A DNA stretch of 11,071 nucleotides from an uncultured Bacillota bacterium (GCA_900318975.1 ONMY01000119.1:1-11071); one strand, 5' to 3'; shown: positions 1 through 7,880, counted from the stretch's first letter. A program made the numbers and translations. The notes: generated by a model from the sequence alone, not told the origin.

Positions 1-780
1 ATAATATTTGAGATTGAAGATTATAAAAAAGAAAACAATATCTATTTTGTATATTTAAATAGTATAACAACCATAGATAACAACAAAGAGTTTCCAGATA
101 TTGAACAAAAAGAAATAGAAGAAGTAATTGCGGATTTATTTAAAAAGATAGAAATCAATTATGTTAATGTTGTAGAAGGAAGAGTAAACATAGATGATTT
201 TTCCACAATGAATCTATATGATGGATTTAGTGAAAATCCATATAAAAACGGAGAGCATAGATCACTTACAGGGTATGCTATTAGGAAAAATGATGTTGAA
301 ATTAATTTTTATGTAGTAGATGAAAAAGAAGAAAGACCTATATTTGATTTAAATGTAAAATCTTTAGGTATTAAGGGTCTTTCATACCACAATGGTTCGT
401 GTTTAATTAATGGAATAAATTTTAAATTTAAAGAGATTGGTGATTATGGGTCAGGAATTCAAATGAGAAGTAAAACAAACTCAACAAATAGCCTCTCATC
501 TATGATTTATAATACTAATGCTTTCAAAAAACCAATAAAAAGGTTGATTATTAGCTATAATGAAGAAAAAACCCCAAGAAACGAAGACCACGTATTAAAA
601 TTATCTTTTGGAAATACGATAGAATGCAAAGATGCTACTGCATATCTAAACACAAAAGAAAACAAGAAAGAATATGTTTTAGAACTTAAGAACGACTTTG
701 TTTTTATAAATATCTCTGTGCCAGAATCATACGGGTATTCAAGTTTTATTGATTCATTTATAATTGAACTAGGTGAATGA
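1..780 (+). CDS. Hypothetical protein, 5'-truncated by the window edge, beta-rich C-terminal region
   Basis: The frame is open from base 1 to a TGA stop at 778-780, giving 259 visible residues. The first ATG (base 208) has no ribosome site and lies inside the same open frame, so the real start is outside the window. I do not recognise the family. Residues 1-70 are charged and look partly helical (EIEEVIADLFKKIE). From about residue 75 the chain alternates hydrophobic and polar residues as in a beta sandwich. A stretch near residues 150-200 contains GSGIQMRSK, MIYNTNAFKKPIKRLIIS and LKLSFGNT. This loosely resembles a beta module I associate with secreted or surface proteins of gut Firmicutes; that is a memory-based impression only. 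No membrane segment or catalytic motif is visible. No terminator hairpin is evident after the stop. It is probably not part of the rimP operon, which has its own promoter. Confidence 0.75.
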   Translation: MIFEIEDYKKENNIYFVYLNSITTIDNNKEFPDIEQKEIEEVIADLFKKIEINYVNVVEGRVNIDDFSTMNLYDGFSENPYKNGEHRSLTGYAIRKNDVEINFYVVDEKEERPIFDLNVKSLGIKGLSYHNGSCLINGINFKFKEIGDYGSGIQMRSKTNSTNSLSSMIYNTNAFKKPIKRLIISYNEEKTPRNEDHVLKLSFGNTIECKDATAYLNTKENKKEYVLELKNDFVFINISVPESYGYSSFIDSFIIELGE

Positions 781-799
781 TTTTACAAAATCTTATTTA

Positions 800-828
800 T
801 TGCATAATTATCATAACTATGATAAAAT
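800..828 (+). promoter_or_regulatory. Predicted promoter of the rimP-nusA-infB operon
   Basis: A -35-like TTGCAT (800-805) is followed by a 17-base spacer and the -10 box TAAAAT (823-828). The -10 is preceded by TATGA (818-822), which gives a TRTG extended -10. Transcription would start near base 835, leaving a leader of about 45 bases before rimP. This fits a vegetative sigma-A promoter. It is the only good candidate between the upstream stop codon and rimP. Confidence 0.65.
808..825. repeat. 18-bp inverted repeat overlapping the rimP promoter
   Basis: TTATCATA, two bases (AC), then TATGATAA is a perfect 8-2-8 inverted repeat. It covers the second half of the promoter spacer and enters the -10 box. 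Its position would suit a repressor operator. The right arm coincides with the TATG extended -10 element, so only the left arm needs another explanation, and AT-rich DNA makes such dyads fairly easily. Operator function is inference. Confidence 0.4.
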
Positions 829-836
829 CAAGATGT

Positions 837-855
837 GAGTGGTGAATAACCGCTC
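837..855 (+). promoter_or_regulatory. Stem-loop at the predicted 5' end of the rimP operon mRNA
   Basis: GAGTGGT (837-843) can pair with ACCGCTC (849-855) around a GAATA loop. This makes a 7-bp stem with one G-U pair, unusually GC-rich for this window. It begins about two bases after the predicted transcription start and ends before the ribosome site at 867-872. I recall GAGTGG-type hairpins upstream of rimP in other Firmicutes, but cannot verify that here. It could stabilise the 5' end, bind a protein for feedback control, or act as a weak attenuator, since CATTTTATT follows. The pairing is visible; the role is inferred. Confidence 0.5.
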
Positions 856-879
856 CATTTTATTGAAGGAGGCATTCAC

Positions 880-1314
880 ATGGATTTAGAAAAAATTAAA
901 AATGATATTGAACCTATTTGTGCTGATTTAGGACTAAAACTCTTTTCTTTAGAATACAAAAAGGAAAACAATCAAAATATGCTTTCTATAATTGTTGATA
1001 AGAAAGGATTCCTCGATATTGACGATTTAGAAGCTGTCACAAACAAAATCAACGAATATTTAGATAAGGAAGATCCAATTGATGAAGAATACAACCTCGA
1101 TATTTCATCAAGAGGACTAGAAAAAGATTTTGAATTCGAAGATGCAAACTATTACATCGGTGAATGGGTAGAAGTTAAAACCATGGATCAACTTCATAAG
1201 GGAGAACTAGTAGAATCTTCAAGCGATTCACTTGTGATTAGAACAGAAAAAAATAAAAAAATAAAAATAAATGCGAACGACATAATGAATATTCATATTG
1301 TCGTTAAGTTCTAG
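880..1314 (+). CDS. rimP: Ribosome maturation factor RimP
   Basis: RimP is a cytoplasmic factor for maturation of the 30S ribosomal subunit. The 144-residue product has about the usual family length. The N-terminal alpha/beta domain covers roughly residues 1-80 and includes the typical LGLKLFSLEY strand and the segment YNLDISSRGLEKDF, which corresponds to the family's LE(V/I)SSPG motif. Here the usual proline is arginine. The C-terminal SH3-like barrel (about 88-144) contains GEWVEVKT and the closing strand MNIHIVVKF. The ATG at 880 is fixed by AGGAGG at 867-872 with seven bases between. It is the first gene of the operon and is followed by nusA after 11 bases, the standard bacterial order. 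Identification rests on sequence pattern and synteny together. Confidence 0.95.
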   Translation: MDLEKIKNDIEPICADLGLKLFSLEYKKENNQNMLSIIVDKKGFLDIDDLEAVTNKINEYLDKEDPIDEEYNLDISSRGLEKDFEFEDANYYIGEWVEVKTMDQLHKGELVESSSDSLVIRTEKNKKIKINANDIMNIHIVVKF

Positions 1315-1325
1315 GAGGAACGAAA

Positions 1326-2402
1326 ATGATTAATCATGATTTCTTTAACGCTCTTCAAGAATTATGTGAAGAAAGAGGACTAGAAAAAGATTTAATTCTT
1401 GAAGCAGTAGAAAAAGGTATCGTTAATGCTTACAAAAAAGAATATGGCATTCCAAACGCGAAAGTAAAATTCAATGAAGAAAAAGGCGAAATCTATATTT
1501 GCCAGTATTACACAGTTGTTACACCAGAAGAAAAAGCAGAAGACACAGAAGAAGATCCTTCTAGAGTAACACCTATTGAAGCTAAAGCAATTAGAAGAAC
1601 TGCAAAGCTTGGAGATTATTTTGAAGTTAAGATCAATGTAAATCCTAAAGACTTTGGACGTATTGCAATTAACTCAACTAAACAAATCTTAAATCAAGAA
1701 ATAAGACGTCTTGAAAGAGAAAAGAGCTATGAATACTTTAGCCAACATGAAGATGAAATGATTACAGGCACAGTTACATCTGTAACTGATTCTCAAGTTA
1801 TTCTTGATCTTGGATATGATGTATCAAGCTCTATTGCTAGAATAGAAGTTCCAAGAGAAGAATGCAGAATTGGTGGAAGAATTAAAGTTTATCTTTCAAG
1901 AGTTGAAATGACTCCAAAAGGACCAAAGGTGTATATTTCAAGAAGCGATAAGAACTTAATCAAGAGATTATTCGAAGAATATATCCCAGAAGTAAAAGAT
2001 GGAACTGTTGAAATTCTTGGAATTGCAAGAGATTCAGGAGACAGAACAAAAGTTTGTGTTAAATCAACTATTGAAGATGTAGATGCACTTGGTTCTTGCC
2101 TAGGTCCAAAAGGAAAGAGAATTAAAGACATCATCGATATATTAAATGGTGAAAAGATTGATATTTATGAATGGAGCAATGATCCAAAAGAACTTGTTAC
2201 AAATGCTTTAAAGCCAGCAGAAGTAATCGGCGTTCAATTCAATGAAGCCGAAAAACAAGCTCTCGCTGTTGTTCCTGAAGATCAATTTTCACTAGCAATC
2301 GGTAAGAAAGGACAAAATGTTCGTCTTGCCGTTCAATCATCTGGTTGGAAGATTGATATTAAGAGCGTACCTCAAGCTCTCGAAGAAAACATTGATTTCT
2401 AA
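1326..2402 (+). CDS. nusA: Transcription termination/antitermination factor NusA
   Basis: NusA binds RNA polymerase and nascent RNA and modulates pausing, intrinsic termination and antitermination. The 358 residues are close to the length of Bacillus-type NusA, without the acidic C-terminal repeats of the E. coli protein. Domains in order: an N-terminal polymerase-binding domain (about 1-140, beginning NHDFFNALQELCEERGL), an S1 domain (about 143-208, starting ITGTVTSVTDSQVILDLG), KH1 with the loop GPKG at residue 260, and KH2 with GKKG at residue 326. AGGAGG at 1313-1318 overlaps the rimP stop codon and sets the ATG at 1326 after seven bases. The stop TAA (2400-2402) shares its last base with the start of the next gene. 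Both KH loops are intact, so RNA binding should be normal. Confidence 0.97.
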   Translation: MINHDFFNALQELCEERGLEKDLILEAVEKGIVNAYKKEYGIPNAKVKFNEEKGEIYICQYYTVVTPEEKAEDTEEDPSRVTPIEAKAIRRTAKLGDYFEVKINVNPKDFGRIAINSTKQILNQEIRRLEREKSYEYFSQHEDEMITGTVTSVTDSQVILDLGYDVSSSIARIEVPREECRIGGRIKVYLSRVEMTPKGPKVYISRSDKNLIKRLFEEYIPEVKDGTVEILGIARDSGDRTKVCVKSTIEDVDALGSCLGPKGKRIKDIIDILNGEKIDIYEWSNDPKELVTNALKPAEVIGVQFNEAEKQALAVVPEDQFSLAIGKKGQNVRLAVQSSGWKIDIKSVPQALEENIDF

Positions 2403-2674
2403 TGAAAGAAAAGAAGATTCCACTAAGAAGATGTGTTGTTACTGGTGAAAGATGTGAAAAGCAATCTTTAATTAGAATTGTTAGAACACCAGAAGGAAGC
2501 ACAATAATAGATCCAACAGGAAAAGCAAATGGTAGAGGTGCTTATCTAAAAAAGGATAAAGATGTTATTTTAAAAGCTAAAAGGACAAAAATTTTAGAAA
2601 AGCATCTAGAAACATCTATTGATGATAGCATCTATACAATGCTTTTAGAATTAGTTCAAAATGACAAACAATAA
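2402..2674 (+). CDS. ylxR: YlxR family protein (RNase P modulator RnpM)
   Basis: The 90 residues match the small YlxR family encoded between nusA and the L7Ae gene. Family features visible are KKIPLRRCVVTGERCEKQSLIRIVR near the start and DPTGKANGRGAYL in the middle, with the conserved GRGAY loop. YlxR of Bacillus subtilis has been described as RnpM, which binds the RNase P RNA and modulates its activity; extending this role to the present protein is by homology. The start ATG overlaps the nusA stop codon by one base (TAATG), and no separate ribosome site is visible. Translation therefore probably depends on termination of nusA. Confidence 0.92.
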   Translation: MKEKKIPLRRCVVTGERCEKQSLIRIVRTPEGSTIIDPTGKANGRGAYLKKDKDVILKAKRTKILEKHLETSIDDSIYTMLLELVQNDKQ

Positions 2675-2960
2675 ATTAAATCTTTTAGGTCTAGCATATA
2701 GAGCTAAAAAAATCTCTATTGGTTCCGATTTAACAATAGAAGCAATTAAAAAGAATAACTGTTTTTTAGTGTTCTTTGATAAGGATTATTCAAGCTCTAC
2801 TGAAAAACAAATAAAAAAACTATGCGACATTAACAAAATACCTTATATTAATGAGTTTACTAAAGACGAACTCTCGCACGCAATCGGAAAAGTGGCAAAT
2901 ATAAGAGTTATTGGAATAATTGATAAAGGATTCGGTGATTCTATAGTTAAATGCGCATAA
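2661..2960 (+). CDS. ylxQ: L7Ae/YlxQ family K-turn RNA-binding protein
   Basis: This 99-residue protein belongs to the bacterial L7Ae family (YlxQ, also called RplGA), small alpha/beta proteins that bind kink-turn RNA. The N-terminal pattern NKLNLLGLAYRAKKISIGSDLTIEAIKK is characteristic; the central strand CFLVFFDKDYSSSTEKQIKKLC and the late segment ELSHAIGKVANIRVIGIIDKGF complete the fold. It overlaps ylxR by 14 bases in another frame and has no clear ribosome site, so translational coupling is likely. Its place between ylxR and infB is the standard position. The RNA target in this organism is unknown, and the gene is usually dispensable in relatives. Confidence 0.9.
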   Translation: MTNNKLNLLGLAYRAKKISIGSDLTIEAIKKNNCFLVFFDKDYSSSTEKQIKKLCDINKIPYINEFTKDELSHAIGKVANIRVIGIIDKGFGDSIVKCA

Positions 2961-2973
2961 AAGGGAGGAAATT

Positions 2974-4839
2974 ATGCAAAACAACAAACCTCAATACAAA
3001 CAAAATTCAAAAAAGAATAATAATCAAGGTAAAAACAAAAACTTTAATAATTATTCTAAACCAAAACAACAACAACCTCTTCCAAAACTACCACTTGTAT
3101 ATGTGGATGGAATGACTGTTGGCGATATTGCAGAAGTTACTAAGAGAAGTTCAGCTGATATCATTAAATCTTTAATGATGCTTGGTATACTTGCAAACCA
3201 AACACAATCAGTTGATAGAGATACCGCAGAACTCCTTGCAGGAGAACTTAAAATAGAATTCAAAGTTGATGAATCAAAAGATTATACAAACTTTGAAAAG
3301 ATTGAATTTGTTGATGATCCAGCTGATTTAGAACCAAGACCACCAGTTGTAACAATCATGGGTCACGTAGACCATGGTAAAACAACTCTATTAGATACAA
3401 TTAGAAATTCAAGAGTAGTACTCTCAGAAGCTGGTGGAATCACTCAAGCAATCGGTGCTTATTCGGTTGAAAGAAATGGTAAAAAGATTACTTTCATCGA
3501 TACTCCAGGTCACGCTGCATTCACTGAAATGCGTGCACGTGGTGCAAAAATTACCGATATCGTTGTGCTTGTAGTTGCTGCTGATGATGGTGTAATGCCA
3601 CAAACAAAAGAAGCAATTGACCACGCAAGAGCATCTAATTGTCCAATCATTGTTGCAATAAACAAAATTGATAAACACAATGCAAATCCAGATAGAGCTA
3701 AACAAGAACTATCTGAACTCGGTCTTCTTCCTGAAGAATGGGGTGGAACGGTTCCTTATGTTGGAATTTCAGCATTAAAAGGTACAAATGTACCACTATT
3801 ACTCGACACCATTCAACTTGTTGCTGAAGTTGAAGAATATAAAGCAAACCCATCAAGACTTGCAACTGGATATGTTATTGAATCAAAACTCGATAAATCA
3901 AAAGGCCCAACTGCAACTCTTCTTGTAAAAGCTGGTACACTTCATGTATCTGATATAGTAGTTGTTGGTAATGTTTGGGGTAAAGTTCGTACAATGACAA
4001 ACGATCTTGGAAAACAAGTTCGTCAAGCACTACCTAGTGACGCTGTATCTATTACAGGTCTTTCAGAAGTTCCACAAGCCGGAGATCAATTCTTAGTATT
4101 CAAAGATGAACGTCAAGCAAGATCAATTTCTGAAACAAGAACACAACGCGCAAAAGCACAGGCTCAAGCACAAACTTCAGTCATTTCTTTAGACCAACTA
4201 TTTAAAGAAAAGGCAGAAGGTGAAATTCCAGAATTAAATCTCATGCTTAAAACAGATACATCTGGTTCTGCAGAAGCTATGAAGGGATCTTTAGAAAAGA
4301 TCGATGTTAATGGTGCTAAACTTAATATCATCCGTGCATCAGTAGGTCCTGTAACTGAAACAGATGTACTACTTGCTCAGGCAAGCCGTGCTGTAATCAT
4401 TGCATTTAACGTAATAGCTCTTTCTAATGTTAAAGACTTTGCAAAAGCTAAAGGCGTAGATATTAGATCATACAACATCATCTATAAATTACTCGAAGAT
4501 ATCGAAGCTGCAATGAAAGGTATGCTTGCACCAGTATATGAAGATAAAGTATGCGGTCAAGCCGAAGTTAGAGAAACATATAAAGTTACTAAACTCGGTA
4601 CAATCGCAGGATGTTATGTTACAGATGGTCTCGTTAAGAGAAACTGCCTTGTTGAAGTAATTAGAGAAGGAATAGTTATCTATTCTGGAAAACTTTCATC
4701 ACTTCGTCGTTTTAAAGACGATGTGAAAGAAGTTAAACAAGGATTTGATTGTGGTATTATGGTTCAAAACTTCAACGATATAAAAGTTGGAGACATCATG
4801 CAATTTAGTATCACTGAGGAAGTAAAAGATGAAGAGTAA
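2974..4839 (+). CDS. infB: Translation initiation factor IF-2
   Basis: IF2 is the GTPase that delivers initiator tRNA to the 30S subunit and promotes subunit joining. The 621 residues form a short version of the family, because the N-terminal extension is only a 40-residue Asn/Gln/Lys-rich tail. Domains: IF2_N helix bundle (about 42-92), G domain (about 126-295) with GHVDHGKT at 130-137, the [10 protein letters not shown] switch, DTPGHAAF at 176-183 and NKID at 230-233, a beta-barrel domain II (about 300-390), domain III (about 404-515, [18 protein letters not shown]), and the initiator-tRNA-binding C2 barrel (about 525-615). GGGAGG at 2963-2968 lies five bases before the ATG. The 3' end overlaps rbfA by 11 bases. 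All GTPase motifs are intact. Confidence 0.98.
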   Translation: MQNNKPQYKQNSKKNNNQGKNKNFNNYSKPKQQQPLPKLPLVYVDGMTVGDIAEVTKRSSADIIKSLMMLGILANQTQSVDRDTAELLAGELKIEFKVDESKDYTNFEKIEFVDDPADLEPRPPVVTIMGHVDHGKTTLLDTIRNSRVVLSEAGGITQAIGAYSVERNGKKITFIDTPGHAAFTEMRARGAKITDIVVLVVAADDGVMPQTKEAIDHARASNCPIIVAINKIDKHNANPDRAKQELSELGLLPEEWGGTVPYVGISALKGTNVPLLLDTIQLVAEVEEYKANPSRLATGYVIESKLDKSKGPTATLLVKAGTLHVSDIVVVGNVWGKVRTMTNDLGKQVRQALPSDAVSITGLSEVPQAGDQFLVFKDERQARSISETRTQRAKAQAQAQTSVISLDQLFKEKAEGEIPELNLMLKTDTSGSAEAMKGSLEKIDVNGAKLNIIRASVGPVTETDVLLAQASRAVIIAFNVIALSNVKDFAKAKGVDIRSYNIIYKLLEDIEAAMKGMLAPVYEDKVCGQAEVRETYKVTKLGTIAGCYVTDGLVKRNCLVEVIREGIVIYSGKLSSLRRFKDDVKEVKQGFDCGIMVQNFNDIKVGDIMQFSITEEVKDEE

Positions 4840-5188
4840 TTATATTTTAAGACTCGAATCTTCTATAAAGAGGGCAATTTCAGAAATTCTAAATTTTGAA
4901 GTTAAAAATAATATTGGTCTTGTTACTGTGACAGAATGCAGTATTACCTCTGACTTAGAATATCTGACTGTATACTATACAGTATTAAGTGAAAACGATA
5001 GAAAGAGAGCAAGAGAAGGCCTTGAATCATCAAAAGGATTCATTAGAACTTCACTTGCATCTAAAGTACAGATGAGAAAAGTACCAAACATAACATTCAA
5101 ATATGATGATTCTTATCAAAGAGGATCAAGAATAGAAGAGCTACTTGCTGAAGCCAAAGCCAAAAGCATGACTGACGAAAATAGTTAA
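4829..5188 (+). CDS. rbfA: 30S ribosome-binding factor RbfA
   Basis: RbfA is a KH-fold factor that assists late 30S maturation near the 16S rRNA 5' helix. The 119-residue product has the family's length and pattern: RLESSIKRAISEIL near the start, the strand GLVTVTECSITSDLEYLTVYYTVL, and the C-terminal VPNITFKYDDSYQRGSRIEELL. GAGGAA (4816-4821), inside the end of infB, is seven bases before the ATG at 4829, so the gene has its own ribosome site even though it overlaps infB by 11 bases. The order infB-rbfA is the common bacterial one. The next gene starts three bases after the stop codon, in the same reading frame. Confidence 0.96.
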   Translation: MKSNYILRLESSIKRAISEILNFEVKNNIGLVTVTECSITSDLEYLTVYYTVLSENDRKRAREGLESSKGFIRTSLASKVQMRKVPNITFKYDDSYQRGSRIEELLAEAKAKSMTDENS

Positions 5189-5191
5189 GAG

Positions 5192-6955
5192 ATGAACGAT
5201 AAAATAAGAGAAAAACTCGATACCCTTCCAGAACTTCCTGGTTCCTACCAGATGTTAGATGAGAATGGGACAATAATTTATGTTGGTAAAGCGAAAAATC
5301 TAAGAAATCGAGTTCGCTCTTATTTTGTTGGCGCTCACAATAATAAAACATCGGCTCTTGTTTCTAAAATAGATGATCTTAAGTACATTGTAACTGCAAA
5401 CGAAAGAGAAGCTTTTCTTCTTGAGATATCTTTAATAAAGGAATACAACCCATTTTATAACATAGATCTTACAGATGATAAAACATATCCATATATAGAA
5501 TTCACTAAAGAAAAGAATCCAAAACTAACTATTACAAGACATCTTTCAAAAAAGAATAATAGATATTTTGGTCCATATACGAACGTTGTTTCTGCAAGAA
5601 AGACAATGGAACTATTAAACAAGATATATAAGCTTAGAAAATGTAATACAGTTCCAAAAAAGCCATGCATATATTATGAAATGGGAGAATGTATGGCCCC
5701 ATGCATAAATAGTGTATCAAAAGAAGAATACGATAAGATTTATAAAGAAATCAAAGGTCTATTATACGGAAACGAATTATCTCTTCTTACAAAATTAAAA
5801 GAAGAGATGAATATGTATAGTTCTTTTCTAGACTTTGAAAACGCAAAAAAGACAAGAGATCTAATAAACAGTATCAACGATACAATAGTTAGACAGGATG
5901 TAATATTAAAAGAAAAGATTGATGCAGATGTCTATGGAATTACATATGATGATTCATTATTATCTTTATCATTAATATACCTTAGAGGTGGAAAAATAAT
6001 ATTATCTAAAAACGAAATAGTACCATATTATTTTGATTTAGAAGATGCAATAATTCACTCTATCGTAAAAAACTATGAAACACTAAATCCACCAAAATAT
6101 ATCTTTATAGATAAAGAATATAAAGATTTATTAGAAGGATTAATTGAAGATACATCAATCTTTAGCCCTCAAAAGGGAACAAAGCACAATCTCTTGCTAA
6201 TGGCTAAGAAAAACAGCGAAATATCTCTTGAAAACAAAAACAAGATTCAAGTAGATAAGAAAAGACTTGCTTTAATAGAGCTATCTGAACTACTAAATAT
6301 AAACATTCCAAACAGAATTGAATCATTTGATAACTCTAATCTCTTTGGAGATTCTCCTGTTTCAAGTTGTGTAGTTTTTATTGGTGGTAAAAAAGCACCA
6401 AAAGAATATAGAAAATACCATGTTAAATCAATCGTTGGTCCAAATGATTATGGGACAATGAAAGAAGTAACATATAGACGATATAAAAGAATAAAAGAAG
6501 AAAATCTCATACCGCCAGATTTAATCTTAATAGATGGTGGAGAAACACAAGTCAAAGCCTGTCTCGAATCTTTAAGAGAACTCGATATGGAAATCGATGT
6601 TGCTGGAATGAAAAAGGATGATACACACTCAACCAACACCCTAATCTTTAAAGACAAAGAATATGAACTCGACAAACACTCTAATCTTTTTAAATTACTA
6701 TTTGAAATTCAAGAAGAAGTTCACCGCTTTGCAATCACATTCCATAGGCAAATAAAAGAAAAGAGTGCATTTGCCTCAATCCTTGATGAGGTCAAAGGCA
6801 TTGGCCCAACACTCAAAGAAAACTTACTATCTAAATTTAAGACAATAGACGCAATAAAAAACGCAGATATAGAAGAACTTAAAAAGATAGGATTAAATGA
6901 TAAGACAATAGAAAAATTAAAAGAAAGATTAAATGAGGAAATAGAATTTGAATAG
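5192..6955 (+). CDS. uvrC: UvrABC system protein C (excinuclease subunit)
   Basis: UvrC makes both incisions in nucleotide excision repair, recruited by UvrB at the lesion. The 587-residue length is normal. The N-terminal GIY-YIG nuclease (about 13-93) carries GSY at 17-19, YVGK at 30-33, Arg40/Arg42 and the EAFLLE segment at 73-78. Four cysteines (151, 159, 167, 171) match the family's iron-sulphur ligands. A UVR motif (about 198-230) would bind UvrB. The RNase H-like nuclease keeps Asp380 (FDNSN), Asp419 (NDYGTM), Asp448 (LIDGG) and His518 (FHR). Tandem helix-hairpin-helix motifs close the protein (about 530-580). No good ribosome site precedes the ATG, which follows the rbfA stop after one codon in frame, so reinitiation is probable. 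Its presence inside the rimP-infB operon is unusual. Confidence 0.97.
   Translation: MNDKIREKLDTLPELPGSYQMLDENGTIIYVGKAKNLRNRVRSYFVGAHNNKTSALVSKIDDLKYIVTANEREAFLLEISLIKEYNPFYNIDLTDDKTYPYIEFTKEKNPKLTITRHLSKKNNRYFGPYTNVVSARKTMELLNKIYKLRKCNTVPKKPCIYYEMGECMAPCINSVSKEEYDKIYKEIKGLLYGNELSLLTKLKEEMNMYSSFLDFENAKKTRDLINSINDTIVRQDVILKEKIDADVYGITYDDSLLSLSLIYLRGGKIILSKNEIVPYYFDLEDAIIHSIVKNYETLNPPKYIFIDKEYKDLLEGLIEDTSIFSPQKGTKHNLLLMAKKNSEISLENKNKIQVDKKRLALIELSELLNINIPNRIESFDNSNLFGDSPVSSCVVFIGGKKAPKEYRKYHVKSIVGPNDYGTMKEVTYRRYKRIKEENLIPPDLILIDGGETQVKACLESLRELDMEIDVAGMKKDDTHSTNTLIFKDKEYELDKHSNLFKLLFEIQEEVHRFAITFHRQIKEKSAFASILDEVKGIGPTLKENLLSKFKTIDAIKNADIEELKKIGLNDKTIEKLKERLNEEIEFE
6935..6940 (+). promoter_or_regulatory. 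Ribosome site that selects a TTG start
   Basis: GAGGAA, inside the last codons of uvrC, is followed by seven bases and TTG at 6948. This is the spacing seen before the other genes of the operon. The first in-frame ATG (6996) has no ribosome site. The TTG is therefore the better start for the exonuclease gene. Confidence 0.65.
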
Positions 6956-7880
6956 CGCATACGGACTCGTCCACGACTATTACCCAAGAGAAAAAATGAT
7001 ATCTCTAAAGCTTGAAAACAAGCTGTCTTTTTTCTACTTTCCAAAGCATCTTCATAAAATCTTTAACAAATCGATGATTTATAAATCTGTATATATTTTC
7101 TTTGATTATTCAGAAAAAGATGTAAAAGTATTAAAAGGCGCAGAAGCAAAACTTATTACTAGTATTGAAAAAATTGAATATCAATCAAATAAAGGCCTTG
7201 TATCATTATATAATCAGGAAGCAAAGAAAAAAAGCGAGATAGAAACAATTAATTCTTATGAATATAAGATGTTTATCGACTTCGAATTTACAATGCCAGA
7301 ATACGGCGAAAAAAAGCCAAATTTTGTATCTGAATTACTACAAATTGGAGTTGTAATAAGCGATAAAAATGATAAGATAATAAATGAATACTCAAACTAC
7401 ATAAAAACAGATAATCCAGTATCTCTTAGAACAAAAAGATTCTTAAGAATTGATGATGAAGAATTAGAAGAATCAATCTCACAAGAACAGTTCTATGAAG
7501 ACTATTTAAGTTTTATAAATATCTATAATCCAACCATATTTGTATGGGGTGGTGCTGATACAAAGATACTAGATAGTTTTTATAAGAGACACAAGGTTAA
7601 AGATATTTCTGCTGAATATGTAGATCTTGCACAAATTATCAAAAAGCATTATGAATTAAAAAGTGAACTTGGTTTATTTAATGCCCTAAGAATATTTAAA
7701 GGAATTGAGGCAGAACAAGCACATCATGCATTAACAGATGCTGCCGCAACAAAAGAAGTGTTCGATTGTTTTAAGACTCTAATCAATTGTGAACACGATA
7801 TAAATCTTAAGGAAAAATTAGAAGAACTCAAAAACAGAGATATAGAAACAACCGAAGACGAAGAAGAAGAAAAGAACTAG
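6948..7880 (+). CDS. DEDDh-type 3'-5' exonuclease with an uncharacterised N-terminal domain
   Basis: The C-terminal domain (about 107-280) is a DnaQ/RNase T-type exonuclease. Its catalytic residues are visible: Asp111 and Glu113 in FIDFEFT, Asp204 in WGGADTKILD, and His259 plus Asp264 in AHHALTDAAAT, the DEDDh arrangement. It is closest in look to the KapD-like exonuclease group of Firmicutes; the substrate (RNA or DNA) cannot be read from sequence. Residues 1-100 form an extra domain with alternating strands (MISLKLENKLSFFYF, YKSVYIFFDYS) that I cannot assign. The tail (about 285-310) is very acidic and overlaps the terminator hairpin. The start is TTG, overlapping uvrC by eight bases, which implies co-translation with the repair gene. 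A role in repair or RNA decay is inference from context only. Confidence 0.85.
   Translation: MNSAYGLVHDYYPREKMISLKLENKLSFFYFPKHLHKIFNKSMIYKSVYIFFDYSEKDVKVLKGAEAKLITSIEKIEYQSNKGLVSLYNQEAKKKSEIETINSYEYKMFIDFEFTMPEYGEKKPNFVSELLQIGVVISDKNDKIINEYSNYIKTDNPVSLRTKRFLRIDDEELEESISQEQFYEDYLSFINIYNPTIFVWGGADTKILDSFYKRHKVKDISAEYVDLAQIIKKHYELKSELGLFNALRIFKGIEAEQAHHALTDAAATKEVFDCFKTLINCEHDINLKEKLEELKNRDIETTEDEEEEKN

Noticed and set aside
208..780. Complete gene starting at ATG 208
   Set aside because: No ribosome site precedes it and the same frame stays open back to base 1, so this is an internal methionine of a truncated CDS.
833..849. Leader peptide (ATG-TGA or GTG AGT GGT GAA TAA) before rimP
   Set aside because: It has no ribosome site, codes for at most four residues and lies at or before the predicted transcription start.
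837..861. Intrinsic terminator of the upstream gene
   Set aside because: The stem is followed by CATTTTATT rather than a solid T run, and it lies downstream of the rimP promoter, where it would block the operon.
1889..2134. Minus-strand open frame inside nusA
   Set aside because: It is antisense to the conserved S1/KH region, with no ribosome site and no family resemblance.
3424..3705. Minus-strand open frame inside infB
   Set aside because: It is a shadow of the G domain, and its odd Cys/Phe-rich composition is that of reverse-complemented conserved codons.
6721..7044. Minus-strand open frame across the uvrC/exonuclease junction
   Set aside because: It is antisense to two well-supported coding regions and has no ribosome site or recognisable domain.
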